Positions 42,148 through 54,130 of a stretch of 64,000 nt of DNA are shown here, piece after piece (position 1 is the stretch's first letter; every line of letters begins with the position of its first letter). Source of the DNA: Pelobates cultripes (taxonomy: Eukaryota; Chordata; Amphibia; Anura; Pelobatidae); assembly GCA_933207985.1 (NCBI GenBank), contig OW240914.1, positions 130,086,279 to 130,150,278 of the forward strand, written 5' to 3'. The notes below the pieces were generated by a model. That model did not search any database. It was not told the DNA's origin and worked only from the letters and a program-made list of their open reading frames with translations. Both the position numbers and the translations under genes were made by a program.

Positions 42148-44592
42148 CTGAAGCAGACAGAAAATAAAATAATAAAACACTTATATCACTCACAAAACAC
42201 ATGAAGGATTGCTGCACTAAATGACTCCACATTCAATAGGATTGCATGTGTTCTGCAGCCTTTACCATTTTTGCAACGGTTTACATGTAACCTTTAAGAA
42301 AAAGAAAATGAACCAGGTAGATCCTTTTATAGTATGGCAATCTTTTAAGAAATCCTTTAAGGGTTATGGGGTGCTGAAAAGGTACAGTTCAAAACAACAA
42401 ATGCAACTATCTGATATGATAGAAAAGAAAGACCATACATATTAATAAACTGTGCATTGTGCAAAATATATGAATATGAAAAAAGGCTCAAAAAGTGTTT
42501 ATTTTAGCCTTAAATTATCAATATTTTGTTAACTCTTCACAATTCCCAGAATAAAAAAAGCACACAAACACACATACCTAGACATGGAATTAGCTTCATC
42601 TTGCTTGTTACATCATACGTTTATTCTTTGTATCATATGATATTTTTAAAAGGACACTACAGGCACCAAGTACACTTCATCTCAATGAAGTGGTGTGGGT
42701 GCCATGTCGCTGTAGTTTTCTCCATGCAATGTCAAACAGTGCTGTTCTGCAGTAGGGCAATGCTCACATTGCAGAATTTAAATGCCTTTGGTGGCGGTCA
42801 TTCACACAACCTCGAGAGGAGCTTCTGACAAAACAGCCAAGCAAAACTTAGATGGTCCTCTAGGAAAGCATTGCATTTGCTGTGATCATCCATCTCAATG
42901 AACTCAGGCAAGGAGGTAGGATGGCAGCATGGAAACTGGCAACACAAGGGAGAAAAGATAATACTGCATTCTAACTCCTTACAAGGGGCGCAGGGACCTA
43001 AATATTTAACAGGGCACTATAGCATTAACATTTGTATTCATTTAAGGAGTTTTCGGTTTGTCGTTAGATTTAGGGTTAACTTAATCCGTGTCCTGCCTCT
43101 ATAATCTATATAGTCAGATATTCACAGTGTAATTCATTCAAATTTGATTGTGGCAAAACCATGTGGTGCAGTACGGGGCCCATTCGGAATGCAAATCCAG
43201 ACCCTTTTCACACTTTTTAATAAGATCTAGGTTTTGCAGAGTAGGCTCCAAATGAGCCAGAATTTGGTGTGGGTTTCACCCTGACCGAATGCTGCCAGAT
43301 GGCTGAAATATGGGCACAGATTCTTAAAATCCAGACCCAGATTTTTCAAATTTAAACTATTTGCCTGCTTTCAGTATTAGCAGCCAACAAACAAATAGTT
43401 ATGTAACCCTCAGAGGCACAAGGGTTAAGCAGGTGTACTTTCTAGCCAGCCACAGCAATAACAATAAAAAAAGGTATTCTCGTGGTGATGTCCTCTGGGA
43501 TCTGACACTGCCCACTGACTCATTTGGCTTTGCCCATTTAATGCCTTTGACACAATAAGAGGTCTTGCCCTGTTCAACACCATACACATACATTCACATA
43601 TTTGGAGAGGTTTGACTCCACTTCCTGATGTTAGGCCTGTTTTTTGTCCTGTCTTCTGGGGGCTATCAATGGATGTAATTTAGCACGTCCAGGATTTGAC
43701 AGTCCAATGCAAGTCGACTGGTAATGTCAGAAATCCTGTTAGAGCAGTCGATGCATGACTTAGGGATCAATACCCAAAGAATGGGGTGTTTCTTTTTAAA
43801 CGAACACCAAATCTTGACATGATTGGTTACTCAGCATCAGCCATTAATAATGGGAAATGGAAGAAGAAAACTAGCTGTAACATATACAGGTGATACTCGA
43901 AAAATGTGAATATTGTGCAAAAGTCCATTTATTTCAGTAATGGAACGTAAAAGGGAAAACTAATATATGAGATAGACGCATTACATGCAAAGCAAGATAG
44001 TTCAAGCCGTGATTTGTCATAAGTGTGATGATTATGGCTTACAGCTCATATTATTCCCTGGTGGTTCAGTGGTGTGTACTGTGCAGGAGGGGGGCTGGGA
44101 GCAAGCTGTAACTTACCTTTACAGCAGCTCCATTCAGCTCCACTGTAAGTCTCGCGCAGAGCGTTGCTGCGGCTCTCGCGAGACTTACAGTGGAGCTGAC
44201 CGGCATGGAGGAGAAGGGAGCTGAATGGAGCTGCTGTAAAGGTAAGTTACAGCTTGCTCCCGGCCCCCAACAGGACCGCAGGCTTGTAATGAGCACAGCG
44301 GTCCTGGTCTGTATTATGGCAATGTAAGTTGCCATAATACAGAAACTGACTCAAGTATAAGATGAGTGGGGGTTTTTCAGCACAATAAATGTGCCGAAAA
44401 ACTCGTCTTATACTCGAGTATATACAGTATATATATATATATTTTAAACATGCACTTATCATGGCCCTTACCATGCCAGTGTCAGCCTCCGCTGGGTGAG
44501 TGTCATTGTAATGTGTAGCAGTGGTAGTGTTGCTGCAAAGGCAGAGAGAAGGAAGCACAGCTTATTCACATAGCTTGCTGCATTAAAGTTAC
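42148..44592 (-). other. LOXL2 intron rich in inverted repeats
   Basis: Contains a MITE-like start at about 42650 (GGACACTACAGGCACC with a hairpin), and the palindromic region 44040-44430 described separately. The rest is AT-rich and unremarkable. Confidence 0.6.
44097..44261. repeat. Perfect 45-bp inverted repeat with nested 22-bp inverted repeat
   Basis: 44097-44141 and 44217-44261 are exact reverse complements (starting GGGAGCAAGCTGTAACTTAC). Inside, 44135-44156 and 44177-44198 are another exact pair (CAGCTCCACTGTAAGTCTCG...). The two pairs share 44135-44141. Further hairpins follow at 44309-44342 and around 44350-44420 (CTCAAGTATAAGATGAGT and inverse). Probably a foldback transposon. Confidence 0.85.
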
Positions 44593-44729
44593 CTGAAAGA
44601 AATAATCTCCTGGGGCCACATCTGTAATATCAATCCACTGGCAATCTATATCGTGTCTGTAGATGTCCCAGCAGCCAACACTGATTCCTTGCTCCCCGAA
44701 ATTGGCACACACATACTGCTTTTGGCTCT
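44593..44729 (-). CDS. LOXL2: LOXL2 exon: quinone-cofactor Tyr region
   Basis: 137 bp between an ATTTGTAG acceptor and GTAACT donor. It reads [20 protein letters not shown] and then [25 protein letters not shown]. The Tyr of [14 protein letters not shown] aligns with the tyrosine that becomes the lysyl tyrosylquinone cofactor (Tyr689 in human LOXL2). The conserved Cys residues of the catalytic fold are kept. Confidence 0.95.
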
Positions 44730-45330
44730 CTACAAATAGAACCCATATAAAGAATGATTAAGAACATGTGCAGGTGAGTTGGGACAGGAGTTTTACACAA
44801 GAGAGAAATGAAAGGAAGGTAATATGATGCTGGAAATCAGGAATGATATTCACAAAACTTGGGTAAGAGAAATAATAAAGATAAGAGATCCATCGGTTAG
44901 ACAGTAGGCAGTTGTTTTATTTCTCATCTCATATTGAGCAAGGATATCACTAGCCATATCTGTAGATCCGAAAACCCAATTTCCATAAATCATCACAAAT
45001 AAAAATATATCTGCCTAATTCCCAACATGCTTTAAGACACTGTATACCAGGTGCACACCATATGCCAGGACTATAACCATCACCCTTTTTTGTCAGAATC
45101 TGTCTAAACTAGTACATTTTAGAGGGATGCCCAGAAGCAGGCAGAAAAAGTAGAAAGGTGATAAAAGTTATGAACAGAGATATTATGGGGTATAGAAATT
45201 AGGTCAAGAAAGACATGGCGAGCCTGGAATAAAGGCAATTGGAGCACAGAAGAAAATACAGGGTTGTTATTAACACCATTTATCTATTACTCTAACATTA
45301 GATCTGGTGCCAGCACACCATATTGCTCAC
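44730..45330 (-). other. LOXL2 intron
   Basis: About 600 bases of unique-looking AT-rich DNA; I see no repeat or gene. Confidence 0.6.
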
Positions 45331-45446
45331 CTGATTCACACTCTGAGTCTTCCAGACAGAAACTGGCCTTGTGGCCCTCGGCAACCTTGGTTCCATTTAA
45401 GCTCAACAAGTCATAGTGAGTGAACACTTCCATGCTGTGATAGTGT
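45331..45446 (-). CDS. LOXL2: LOXL2 exon: copper-binding His and cofactor Lys region
   Basis: 116 bp between a TGTCATGCAG acceptor and GTGAGC donor. It reads [20 protein letters not shown] and then [18 protein letters not shown]. With the preceding exon this forms WHECHRHYHSM, the copper-binding His cluster. The Lys of VAEGHKASF aligns with the lysine that crosslinks to the Tyr to form the cofactor (Lys653 in human). Both are intact, so the encoded enzyme should be catalytically competent. Confidence 0.96.
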
Positions 45447-45777
45447 CTGCATGACAGGAGAGAGAAAGTGTGAGCAAAAGAGGCTATTCAGGACTGGAAG
45501 AAGATCTCACCCCAATATGTCTCCAATCTAACACATTTTTTTCAAGTAGCTGGTTGTTGCTAAGAGAATCTACATAAATGAGGGAAAATAGCCATAAAAG
45601 GGTCGCATTGCATAATTTGTCCATTTCCATACTTTGCAAGGCATTCTGTATAAAGCTGGTGTTTTGATTGCCTTATGATACCTAAGATATAGAATATTTT
45701 ATGTGTAAATGCCAAGAAATAAAAGTTAAACTAAGGCCATCACAGGCAAATCAGAGAGTTTGTTTTAAGAAGTTAGT

Positions 45778-47339
45778 TTAGGGGGCGGGGCCTGACATGC
45801 TGTACGATCGTACATTGCTTGAGCTCCAGGAGAACACTCTTTCACCGTAAATTTGGCTTTACATGACCATGCTAACTCACAGCACACCTGGAACTCTCAC
45901 TCAGCATGTTTTGAAGCCGACACTGCTACAGCTGCTGGACGGCCCGATCTTAAGACCTGACTGTACAGGAGGTGGCTGATCCCTCAGCACAAGTTTTAGT
46001 TGGACCCGCGGTGGACTGCACGATCTTCCCTCCCACCATGCCGGCGAGGGTTAATCACGGCACCCCAAGCAACCTACCATCATCCAGGGCTGGCCTGAGC
46101 ACATCCGGCAGAAATCAGGAGGCCTAGGTCCAGCACCCAAAATGACGTCGGAGCTCTACTCCATGAGGCATGTCAGGCCTATTGAAAGCTCCCTGGCAGC
46201 ATTCAATGCTATGTGCGCAGCCTTTTGCTGCCTGAGGCAGCGTGCAGACTCCAGCCTGCAGCAAACAACTGCAGACCAAGCAACACGTGCCAGCACTACT
46301 TTCCTCCCCACCGGAGCTGCCACATAGATCCGCGGAGGTGAACCGCTCTCAACTAAGACAGAGCCCTCCATGCATTGCAGGGGTAGCGAGCCGGGAGTGG
46401 GGAGTAACAGCATGCCCAACCCATCCTGACCAAGCAGAGGAGACACCCGAGAGGAAGGAGGCGTCGGGCTCAGTGTCCACCTTGCTTTGACCCCCCATCA
46501 GCGAAGAGGACAGTCCTGAGACAAGTAGGCTCCTACACACCTCCACGGAGATCCTGCTGACTCTCTCTAAGGGACACCTGTAGCCAGTACCCATCAGGAT
46601 CCCCTGGCACACCACTGGAGTCCGCCTCGCAGAGGCATTGGCTGAGTGACTCACTTAATCTACAGTCCCTCACCAGCACTGCATTACCTGGGTCTTCCAT
46701 CACCACGCATAATATCCCAAATGCTTCTAACTCCTACCTGCAAGAGAGTAGATCCCATCAGCAAGAATGCACTCCAGTTTTATTATGGCCGTGCCTCTCC
46801 CTCCACAGGCATTTGCTAAGTGGGCTCCGGAACATCTCTACAGCAAGGCTTATTTTCCCCTTTTATTTTTCTTCATAGCTACAAATAATCACTGTTATTT
46901 TGTTCTCCTGTTGATTGATATGCTATGCTGTAGGCTAACTTACACCACACAGTAGTAATTGCCTCTTGTTCACCTAATTCAGGTATAAACCTTCAATATT
47001 TCCACTATACAAGCAACTAGCTTGCCCTCATGCATATCTAGCCTTGTTACCTCATCTATCAAAAGTGCAGGGCTTCCTGACATGTCATGTGTATGATTAT
47101 ACTATAGGTCCTATGTCTCACCAAAACTGGACTATCTGCCCCATAGGAGTATATGATGAGCCAGGATAATTCTTAGAGACAAGCTTGCACTCCCTCCTCG
47201 GCACCCACAGTGTATCGCCCTATCGCCTTGGCTTTAAGTTTTCTAAGCCTACCTTATTGAGTTGGGGGACACTATACCCAGCCTAACAAACATGCGCCTA
47301 TGCATAGTTATCACTTGTTTCACTACACCAAAGATAATG
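45778..47339 (+). repeat. Probable L1-like element remnant, 5' end preserved
   Basis: Starts GGGGGCGGGGCCTGACATGC, similar in kind to the GGGGGGCGGGGCTTGC start of the L1 at 47477. GC-rich 5'-leader-like sequence follows to about 46700, then an AT-rich 3' part. No ORF1 or ORF2 frame is recognisable, nor a poly(A) tail or target duplication. Classification rests on the 5' end only. Confidence 0.4.
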
Positions 47340-47476
47340 TTGATGTTTTATTTCTCATTGTAGCGGAGAGCTGATTTCCCACAGCTTACCTCCACTCATA
47401 TATTAAAAGAATGCAGGAACAAGTAATAAATCCAAGAGAATATCCAGCACAATCAGCAATAAAATCCAAAAGTATC

Positions 47477-49427
47477 AGGGGGGCGGGGCTTGCTACCCGA
47501 CACGAGCGGAGGCCATTTTCCACAGCTCCCAAGCCCTGCGGATAAAATCCATTAAAATCAGTCTTCCTCTGACCCATCCAACCTCGCCACACGCACTATC
47601 GGCACCAGCACAACGAGCCACGTCTCCCGATGCCTTTTTTCCAACCGCAGCGGCAGCAGAAACGGAGACGCAAAATCGGGGCCTACTACACCCCAACGAG
47701 CCTGGGCCTCGAGGACCTGTTGCGTGGATACCCGGCCGAGCACACAGACACCTCCTGCACCCCGGACCCATCCACAGCTCTGACTCATATGCCGGCAATG
47801 GGACGCAGATCACAAAGGCCACAAGGTACGGCTGGGGGCAGGGATATTGGGACTATGCTCCAAAAGCCTACCCAGCCCAAACCCAAAACAGCGGCAGAAA
47901 CGCTGGAGGCTACCCAGGCACCTACCACACCCCAACAACGGCAAGAACCGCCGGAGCCCCCACAGACCCCCAAAACAGGATCACAGGGGCCAGAACTTAC
48001 TGGGCAGCACCAAAATCAGCAGCCGCATACCCGGGCTCCACAAGGCCCTGACTCCCAGGGACACCCATGGGCAATACAGCCTGAAAGGGTACACAATCCA
48101 CCACAAACCGGACCTGACGAACAAGGGCACTTACAAGCACCACTACAGCCACTGTTGGAGTCCCCGGATGACTCTGCACCAACCACCAAACGTGACTTAA
48201 AGCTTCTTCTAGCAGACATCCATAAGCTCCTAGCAGCTGACTCAGCCCTTCTGAGGATCGAACTGCGCACGGTCACGGAAAAGGTGAACACCACGGAGGC
48301 AGAAGTAGTGATGGTACATGCTCACATAAACACGATGGAAGACACCATCAAACAAATCCAGCAACAACAAACGTACCTGTCACTCAAAATGTCAACCATG
48401 GAAGATCGACAACGCCGCTCACACATAAAAATCAGGGGCATCCCTGCAGAGATATCAGCCGAAGAGCTGCCGCATTACACCAGACGCCTACTAGCTACAG
48501 TACTCCCACACACGGCAGTGAAGAAAATGATCATAGATGGGGTATACCGCTTGCCTACCCCTCCCCACCTAAAGACCCCAACGGCCAGAGACGTCATCCT
48601 CAGATGTGTCACAGTACAAGATAAACTACACATAATGGCTGGGCTGAAAGGCAAGACACCGCTGCTGTTTGAGAACTCTTCCCTGACGTTCTTCCAGGAC
48701 CTATCAAAGGCCACCCTCATGTGGCGAAAATCGTATGGACCGCTCACCACACAACTCCGAGCAGCGGGAATTGCATACAAATGGGGCACTAACGGGACTC
48801 TGGAGGTATCCCAAGAAGGCACTACCCATGTCCTAACCTCCGTGGAAGAAGCACCTAATCTCCTAACCGCTTTGAAACTACCCAACCCGATGCTTCCACC
48901 ACGAAAAAGCCCGCAACTGGAAGTCCAGGATCCCAGGAACAACGCCCAGCCGGAACCGAGACCCAGCGGGTCACAACACCCTGTACCATGACTGAAGTGG
49001 ACTGACACCGCAGGCTTTGCCACCAGGAATGGTGCACACATATTTTGATTTCATTCCGTGACTTTATTTACGTTTTATACTATTTACGTTTTATACTATT
49101 TACTACTTACGTTTTACACTATTTACTATTTAGCCTCCGCTAACAATTCCCAAACACTACAGGCCATTGCCACACCCACCCTCTCTACGCCACTGAGAGC
49201 CAACATATCACACGTCCAACACAACACAAGAACGCACAAAACATCATAACACCTAAATAATGAATACTGTTTTGTTTTAACATGTTACTGTTGTTTAAAA
49301 ATTATTGCTATTGCTTGACCCAAAACGGTGCAAACTATGAACGGTACCGAACCTCAACTTTTTAACAATCTATACAATCTAAATGTTGCACCAAAAGTGA
49401 AAAATAAAGAATTAAAAAAATTAAAAA
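47477..49427 (+). mobile_element. L1-type retroelement with ORF1 only
   Basis: A 16-bp target duplication AAAATCCAAAAGTATC bounds it (47461-47476 and 49428-49443). It begins AGGGGGGCGGGGCTTGC, has a short GC-rich 5' UTR, an intact ORF1 (47630-48991), a 3' UTR with a 17-bp TTTACGTTTTATACTAT-type tandem repeat (about 49062-49135), an AATAAAG near 49403 and an A-rich tail. ORF2 (endonuclease and RT) is absent. With both ends and a clean duplication, it was retrotransposed as it stands, in trans. Organisation resembles mammalian half-L1 (HAL1) elements. Confidence 0.88.
47630..48991 (+). CDS. L1-type ORF1 protein
   Basis: An intact 453-codon frame from ATG at 47630. Residues 1-175 are Pro/Gln/Thr-rich and disordered. 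At about 185-265 heptad-like helices (LLLADIHKLLAADSALLRIE... VHAHINTMEDTIKQIQQQQ) form a coiled coil for trimerisation. RRSHIKIRGIP at about 266-276 begins the RRM-like domain, and a C-terminal domain follows (KTPLLFENSSLTFFQDLSKA and LRAAGIAYKWG). This is the Transposase_22/L1 ORF1 architecture, an RNA chaperone that coats element RNA. No stop or frameshift, so recent insertion is likely. Confidence 0.9.
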   Translation: MPFFQPQRQQKRRRKIGAYYTPTSLGLEDLLRGYPAEHTDTSCTPDPSTALTHMPAMGRRSQRPQGTAGGRDIGTMLQKPTQPKPKTAAETLEATQAPTTPQQRQEPPEPPQTPKTGSQGPELTGQHQNQQPHTRAPQGPDSQGHPWAIQPERVHNPPQTGPDEQGHLQAPLQPLLESPDDSAPTTKRDLKLLLADIHKLLAADSALLRIELRTVTEKVNTTEAEVVMVHAHINTMEDTIKQIQQQQTYLSLKMSTMEDRQRRSHIKIRGIPAEISAEELPHYTRRLLATVLPHTAVKKMIIDGVYRLPTPPHLKTPTARDVILRCVTVQDKLHIMAGLKGKTPLLFENSSLTFFQDLSKATLMWRKSYGPLTTQLRAAGIAYKWGTNGTLEVSQEGTTHVLTSVEEAPNLLTALKLPNPMLPPRKSPQLEVQDPRNNAQPEPRPSGSQHPVP

Positions 49428-51631
49428 AAAATCCAAAAGTATCCCATCACCATTCCCAATCACTGGATGACACACAGTATCAGGAGTAGAACTGACTTTT
49501 AATGACAACATTCCTGCTTTTATGAGATTCTCCCATGCAAGGGAGGGATTCACTACAATTAGTACAGTAACCAATCCCATAGACATTACCTCCCACACAT
49601 CTCCTCCCCTTAGATTAACAGTTAACATAATGATACAGTGCACACTTTTCCCCAATTCTTGGATGTACCCCAAATATGTGATCTGGGTGAGGAACATATC
49701 CAAAAATCACCCAGATCAGACCAGGGGTTCGGTAGTTATGAGAAGGTAAAGTTTTGACTGACCGCATGGGTAAAGTAGCCGAAAATAGTTCCATGAGATC
49801 TGGCCCTGTGGTCGGTCTCCATTCGTGCCTCAAAAGTCCCGAAAGGCTATACCATCCACAATGAAGTTGGTAACCGGATGAATCCCCTAGTTCGTGGATT
49901 CATCCTACCGAACGACAGGCCATTCGTGCATTTCCCTTAGTTCTTTCTGAAGCCCTGGAGGTCTTAGCGGTATTCGGTTAGTCGAGTGTCCGTTTTGAGT
50001 TCCAGACACTCGACGACTGCTGTTCGCGGGTTCAAGATGGCCGCCGCCACGTGTTCGGCTGCCACCCATGAAATATAGCAGAGGGTTCGTATGTTCAAGG
50101 GAATGTAACAAGCGATCAGGGAGGTAAATCACATCCATTCTTCTCACCAGGGTGGTCCGGTGATTCGGTATTTTGTTCGTATGGGGAATATAGCAGTCCA
50201 CCTGCAAGCTGGTATATCCTTCTACCCGAACAAAGTGTGGCTACATATAGTTGTATGCAATTCTGTATAATCCGGGCACAGGGAAAACTCTGCAGTGCCA
50301 ATAATAAAAGGAAATAAATGAGACAGCCAAAGGGGTTCCGATACACTCATCTATGTCCTGCATCACTGTCTACACTCACAAACTATATGCATAGATTTAA
50401 CTTGTTGTACATTACTAAAAACAGTGCATTTTCTCTTGATATTCTGTCATATCGTTTTGACTTGCATTATTGTAAATTTTCCCACAAAATGTCTAGCAAA
50501 GCTTATATACCTTTTTATGCACTACAAAAACAAAGAAAGAATTATAATAAAATAAAGTCAGTTTATTTCTACTGTGTGAAATCATGCAGTTAATTCATTT
50601 AGATGTCCTGCCCTGATTATCCTATGTTTTATGATGTATAGAGAAGAGTCGTGTCATACTATATAAGCAATGAATCAGACTGAATGAGTCACTGTACTTA
50701 TGTTCATTTTTCCAGACTACATGGAGAACTGGAACACAGGTCCCCTGGCCTTAATAATATGGTCTTGCAAACTGATCTTAACAGACAGACAAAGAAACCC
50801 TGCTGCAAAATCATTTGGAAAAATAGCATTCATCTTATTAAAGAGGTACATTGTCAGCATAGTTTATTCAGGAGTAGGTTAGGTTTGCGGAGGCTATAAA
50901 ACCCAGGAATTCCTACACGATGAGCGAATACGGTCTTACAAGAATAAGGAAATCCAGAAGCCTAGTGGTAACAGTATTCATTCATTCAGTGGAAGACAGA
51001 GCTGGATTTCTGTTGTCTGGCTCCCTACTAGGAATGTGGTTCCTTCTATATTTCTGCTGCTACGCATACGATAAATACTGTAGTTGCAGATTGTTGTGGT
51101 CTTGTCTGTTTGAAAGTCACAAAACTCCTGGGGCCCCTTGATTATGATATGGTTCACAATGTGTACCATCCTTTTATACACCCCTCCTGTTAGAGTGTTA
51201 AACCGGGAGCTCAAAATTAAAATTTTAGCCTTTCCAATCAGGGCTGGCATATATTTCCCTATGCTAACTGAGTTAAGACAGTTGCAACTAAAAAATATTT
51301 ATTTTTAGTCGTGCAAATGGAAAGAAAGAGATAACATTGTAAATGGTTGCAAGTTACATATACCAAAAATGACACATTAGAACGGCATAACATTCGTATG
51401 ACGCACACTGGTTTTTGTAAAGTTAGGGGTCAGGGGTACAGTAGAGTAAGGAGCTAAAAACCCAACCGTTGCCTCTTGCCCTAAAGCTTTTGTAAATACA
51501 CTGCAGGGTGTAAAGCCATGTTTAGTTGTAGATAGCCATGCTCTGGCTTTTCTGAAGTGTTTCCGTGTCGGGTGCCGAATGTCAGGTTTAGGACCCAGAG
51601 TGTCTGCGTCATTATCGGCACACTAAGCTCG

Positions 51632-51693
51632 GCTATGTATCGGTGTAAACTCAATGATCGTGGCTATGTATCGGTGTAAACTCAATGATCGTG
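51632..51693. repeat. 31-bp tandem duplication
   Basis: Two exact adjacent copies of GGCTATGTATCGGTGTAAAC plus eleven further bases (ending CAATGATCGT). Non-coding. Confidence 0.8.
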
Positions 51694-52179
51694 GGCGTGA
51701 GCTTAGGTGTGGTGAGAGTGCTTAACTCTCAGAGGCGTATAGTATAGGAGGGGTTCGGTCATCTCTTAACGGGTCCAGCGCCCACTACCTGCCACACATT
51801 GGTTGGTCATTAGGCTATGTGGTATTCTCTGTGGGACCCGGGTGTCATGTCCTGTCCCTCCCTCGCATGGTCTAGGCGTCAGTGCTGAGGGAAATTGTAA
51901 TATATTTTTTAATAATAAAATTGAATAATGTAAATCTCTTATTAACTCTCTCTCTATATATATATATAGTCTTATTTGTAAACCTTCCTTCTCCTTCCCC
52001 TTCTTGTCTCTTACAATACAGTATAAATTTAAGTGCGTTTACGTTTGTTCCCAAGCATTCATTTAGTGCTTGTTCGGTGTGAAGAAATCTCCCTTTTATT
52101 ACAATATTTTCTTCCTATTGCATTTGGTAGATGTAACTACCAAACAAAGACCACCCCCCTGGCTCGTTAAACTTCAAAG

Positions 52180-52450
52180 ACTGCTTCAATTGATTCCTCT
52201 ATCTGTGCGGCCAGCGTTCTTACTGCCGAATGCCACGTGGCAGAGAAAATCGCGGCCATCTTTGTTCATGCGAACAAAGGCAGCGGGACTTGGTCGTCGA
52301 GTGTCGGGAACTAAAATCGGACACTCGACTTCACGAACACCAGTCTCAAACAGACGAACGCTGGAACTCTACTTACCGAATAGCTAGAAGAGCGCCTTTT
52401 CTGCCTGGAGATAATCAAGTTATTATTTTATCAGACTTGATTATCTCCAG
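52180..52450. repeat. Inverted relative of the 49980-50060 repeat, ending in a 16-bp hairpin
   Basis: CACGTGG, CGGCCATCTT, GTCGTCGAGTGTC and GGACACTCGAC occur in the order expected for the reverse complement of 49985-50055. The hairpin arms 52405-52420 and 52435-52450 (CTGGAGATAATCAAGT) are exact, with a 14-nt loop. Confidence 0.6.
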
Positions 52451-53479
52451 AGCTAGGGGAGGGAACTGTGGGTGTGTGTTATGTTTTTACGGTACGTGAT
52501 TGGTTAATCTATGTCCCTCCCTGGGGGATGAATATTATTAAACTCAATACAAACTAAATTGAACAAGGAACAGACGTAAATAGACTCCCCAGTCCAAATT
52601 TAATGTACATAGGTGAATTAAATCTGTTTCAAAAGTGTATTTAAATATGCCCTGTGCACCAGCATTTTAAACACAACACTGGTTAAATGAGACCCTAAGG
52701 TGTTAGTATCAACTAGTAATTACTCAATTTGTTGACATGATATACTACTAAATAAATATATTAGGGTGATAATTAAAAAAATAATAATTAGTTAGTAATT
52801 TTAAATATGTTGTTTTGTTTGTCATTCTCCAGGGTCCAGCCAAGATTGATCACAACTCTGACCTTTGGTTTTAAAAGGTATAAAATCTTTCCAAGACAAA
52901 GGGCTCAAGTCCAAGTCATGTTTCGAGTCACTGCTTTCAAAATCTAAGTCAAGTCACAAGTCTTCTTTAATTATGTTCAGTCAAGTCGTAAGTCATGAAA
53001 TTTGTGACTTAAGTCCAATTCATGCGACTCAAGTCCACATCCCTGCTGCTCGTTCATTATCTTTTGAGAAGTGAATTATGTATGTCTGAATAGTGTAGTA
53101 ATTAACCCACCGTTTTTTTTTTCCCAGAGGGCTGTAGTTTGCATTTTGTAGTCAATATCCATTTTCCTGGGTAAGGAGCAAGATAATGGGCTTTAGCTCG
53201 GCTGGCATTTTAAACATCATTAAATACAAAAGGATAGATATGTGTCCAAATCTCACGGGATGTGAGAACTGAACACACAGAGGTCGGTATGGTGGTTCCA
53301 GATCCACCAAATGAAGGGCTTGTACCCAAAATATAATATTAGAAGATGAAAATAATATAGTCTCGAAATGAGAATGAGACTCAAAACTGGTTTTAAACAG
53401 AGTAAAGGAAAATATCATAATACATATTGTGACTCAGGAAATCAGCACTGAGTACTGGTACTAAAACTTGCCAATATCA

Positions 53480-54130
53480 TAAATCAAGTAAGGGTTCAAA
53501 AAAAATGCAGAAAAAAATAAAAAATACTTTATTGTAATGAATAAAAAGGCACTATGTATGGAACAATCCGAATTGTGACTCAAAATTGTATGGTAAACGT
53601 ACCAAAGTCAATAGGGGTGATAGAAAGACTCAATGAAGTACTGACACCAACACTGGGGTTGGTGGCTATAATACAGATAAATCTGAAATGCCAGAGGAGG
53701 CTACCAGTAGGGATATATATAAAACTGTATCAGCCCTATTGCTCCTAGGTGAAACACCTTCGAGGGTGTTCTATGCTGTCCCTAATAGAATGTAGAGAAA
53801 ACGCAACAGTCATCAGAGAATGCTTAAAAAACAGCAGTAAAAAGGACAGTGCAGATCCAGAGTTAAATCCCTATTGCTCCTACGCCAAACACCTTCAAGG
53901 GTGTTCTATACTGTCCCTAATGAGAAATGGAAACGAGAAGAACTCTCTCTCAGTTATCCCCTAGACCACATAACTCAGTGCTGAAGATAAAAAAAAAAAA
54001 ATAGTTAATTAAACACCTAGTGCCACCATGTGTAAAGGACAGGAAACAAAAAAAAGAACCCGACGCGCGTTTCGGTGCGTTTAATTGCACCTTCGTCAGG
54101 GGCTGATGATTTAAGAATCATATTTTGGCA
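53480..54130 (-). repeat. Second copy of the hammerhead-bearing repeat
   Basis: Shares with 2110-2375 the ACACCTTCGAGGGTGT hairpin (here twice, at about 53755 and, diverged, at 53890) and the hammerhead-like motif at 54059-54103. Each hairpin is followed by a TTCTAT(G/A)CTGTCCCTAAT block, so part of the repeat is tandemly duplicated. The small + strand frames are not recognisable proteins. Confidence 0.55.
54059..54103 (-). ncRNA. Hammerhead-ribozyme-like motif, second intact-core copy
   Basis: On the - strand: CCC, CTGACGA, A, GGTGC, an 8-nt loop, GCACC, GAAA, CGCGC, GTC, GGG. Compared with 2330-2373 the fifth stem II pair is C-G instead of U-A, both sides changed, and the loop differs in length and sequence. 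The core is unchanged. Stem I is 3 bp here. Confidence 0.58.

Larger units (their letters stand above)
47340..50290. repeat. Unclassified, possibly LTR-like repeat, interrupted by the L1 insertion
   Basis: The parts 47360-47476 (TGTAGCGGAGAGCTG...) and 49444-50290 flank the L1 element. The block around TTTTATGAGATTCTCCCATG (49517) is shared with 7530-7560, and ACCAGGGGTTCGGTAGTTA (49719) with 15640-15660. GTCGAGTGTC and GACACTCGAC form a hairpin at about 49979-50012. A diverged, inverted relative lies at 52230-52330. Confidence 0.5.

Noticed and set aside
42019..42204. + strand frame over the LOXL2 exon at 42036-42147
   Set aside because: Reverse of a coding exon that is fixed by homology and splice sites.
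48475..49041. 188-codon antisense frame across L1 ORF1
   Set aside because: It is the shadow of the well-supported ORF1 on the + strand.
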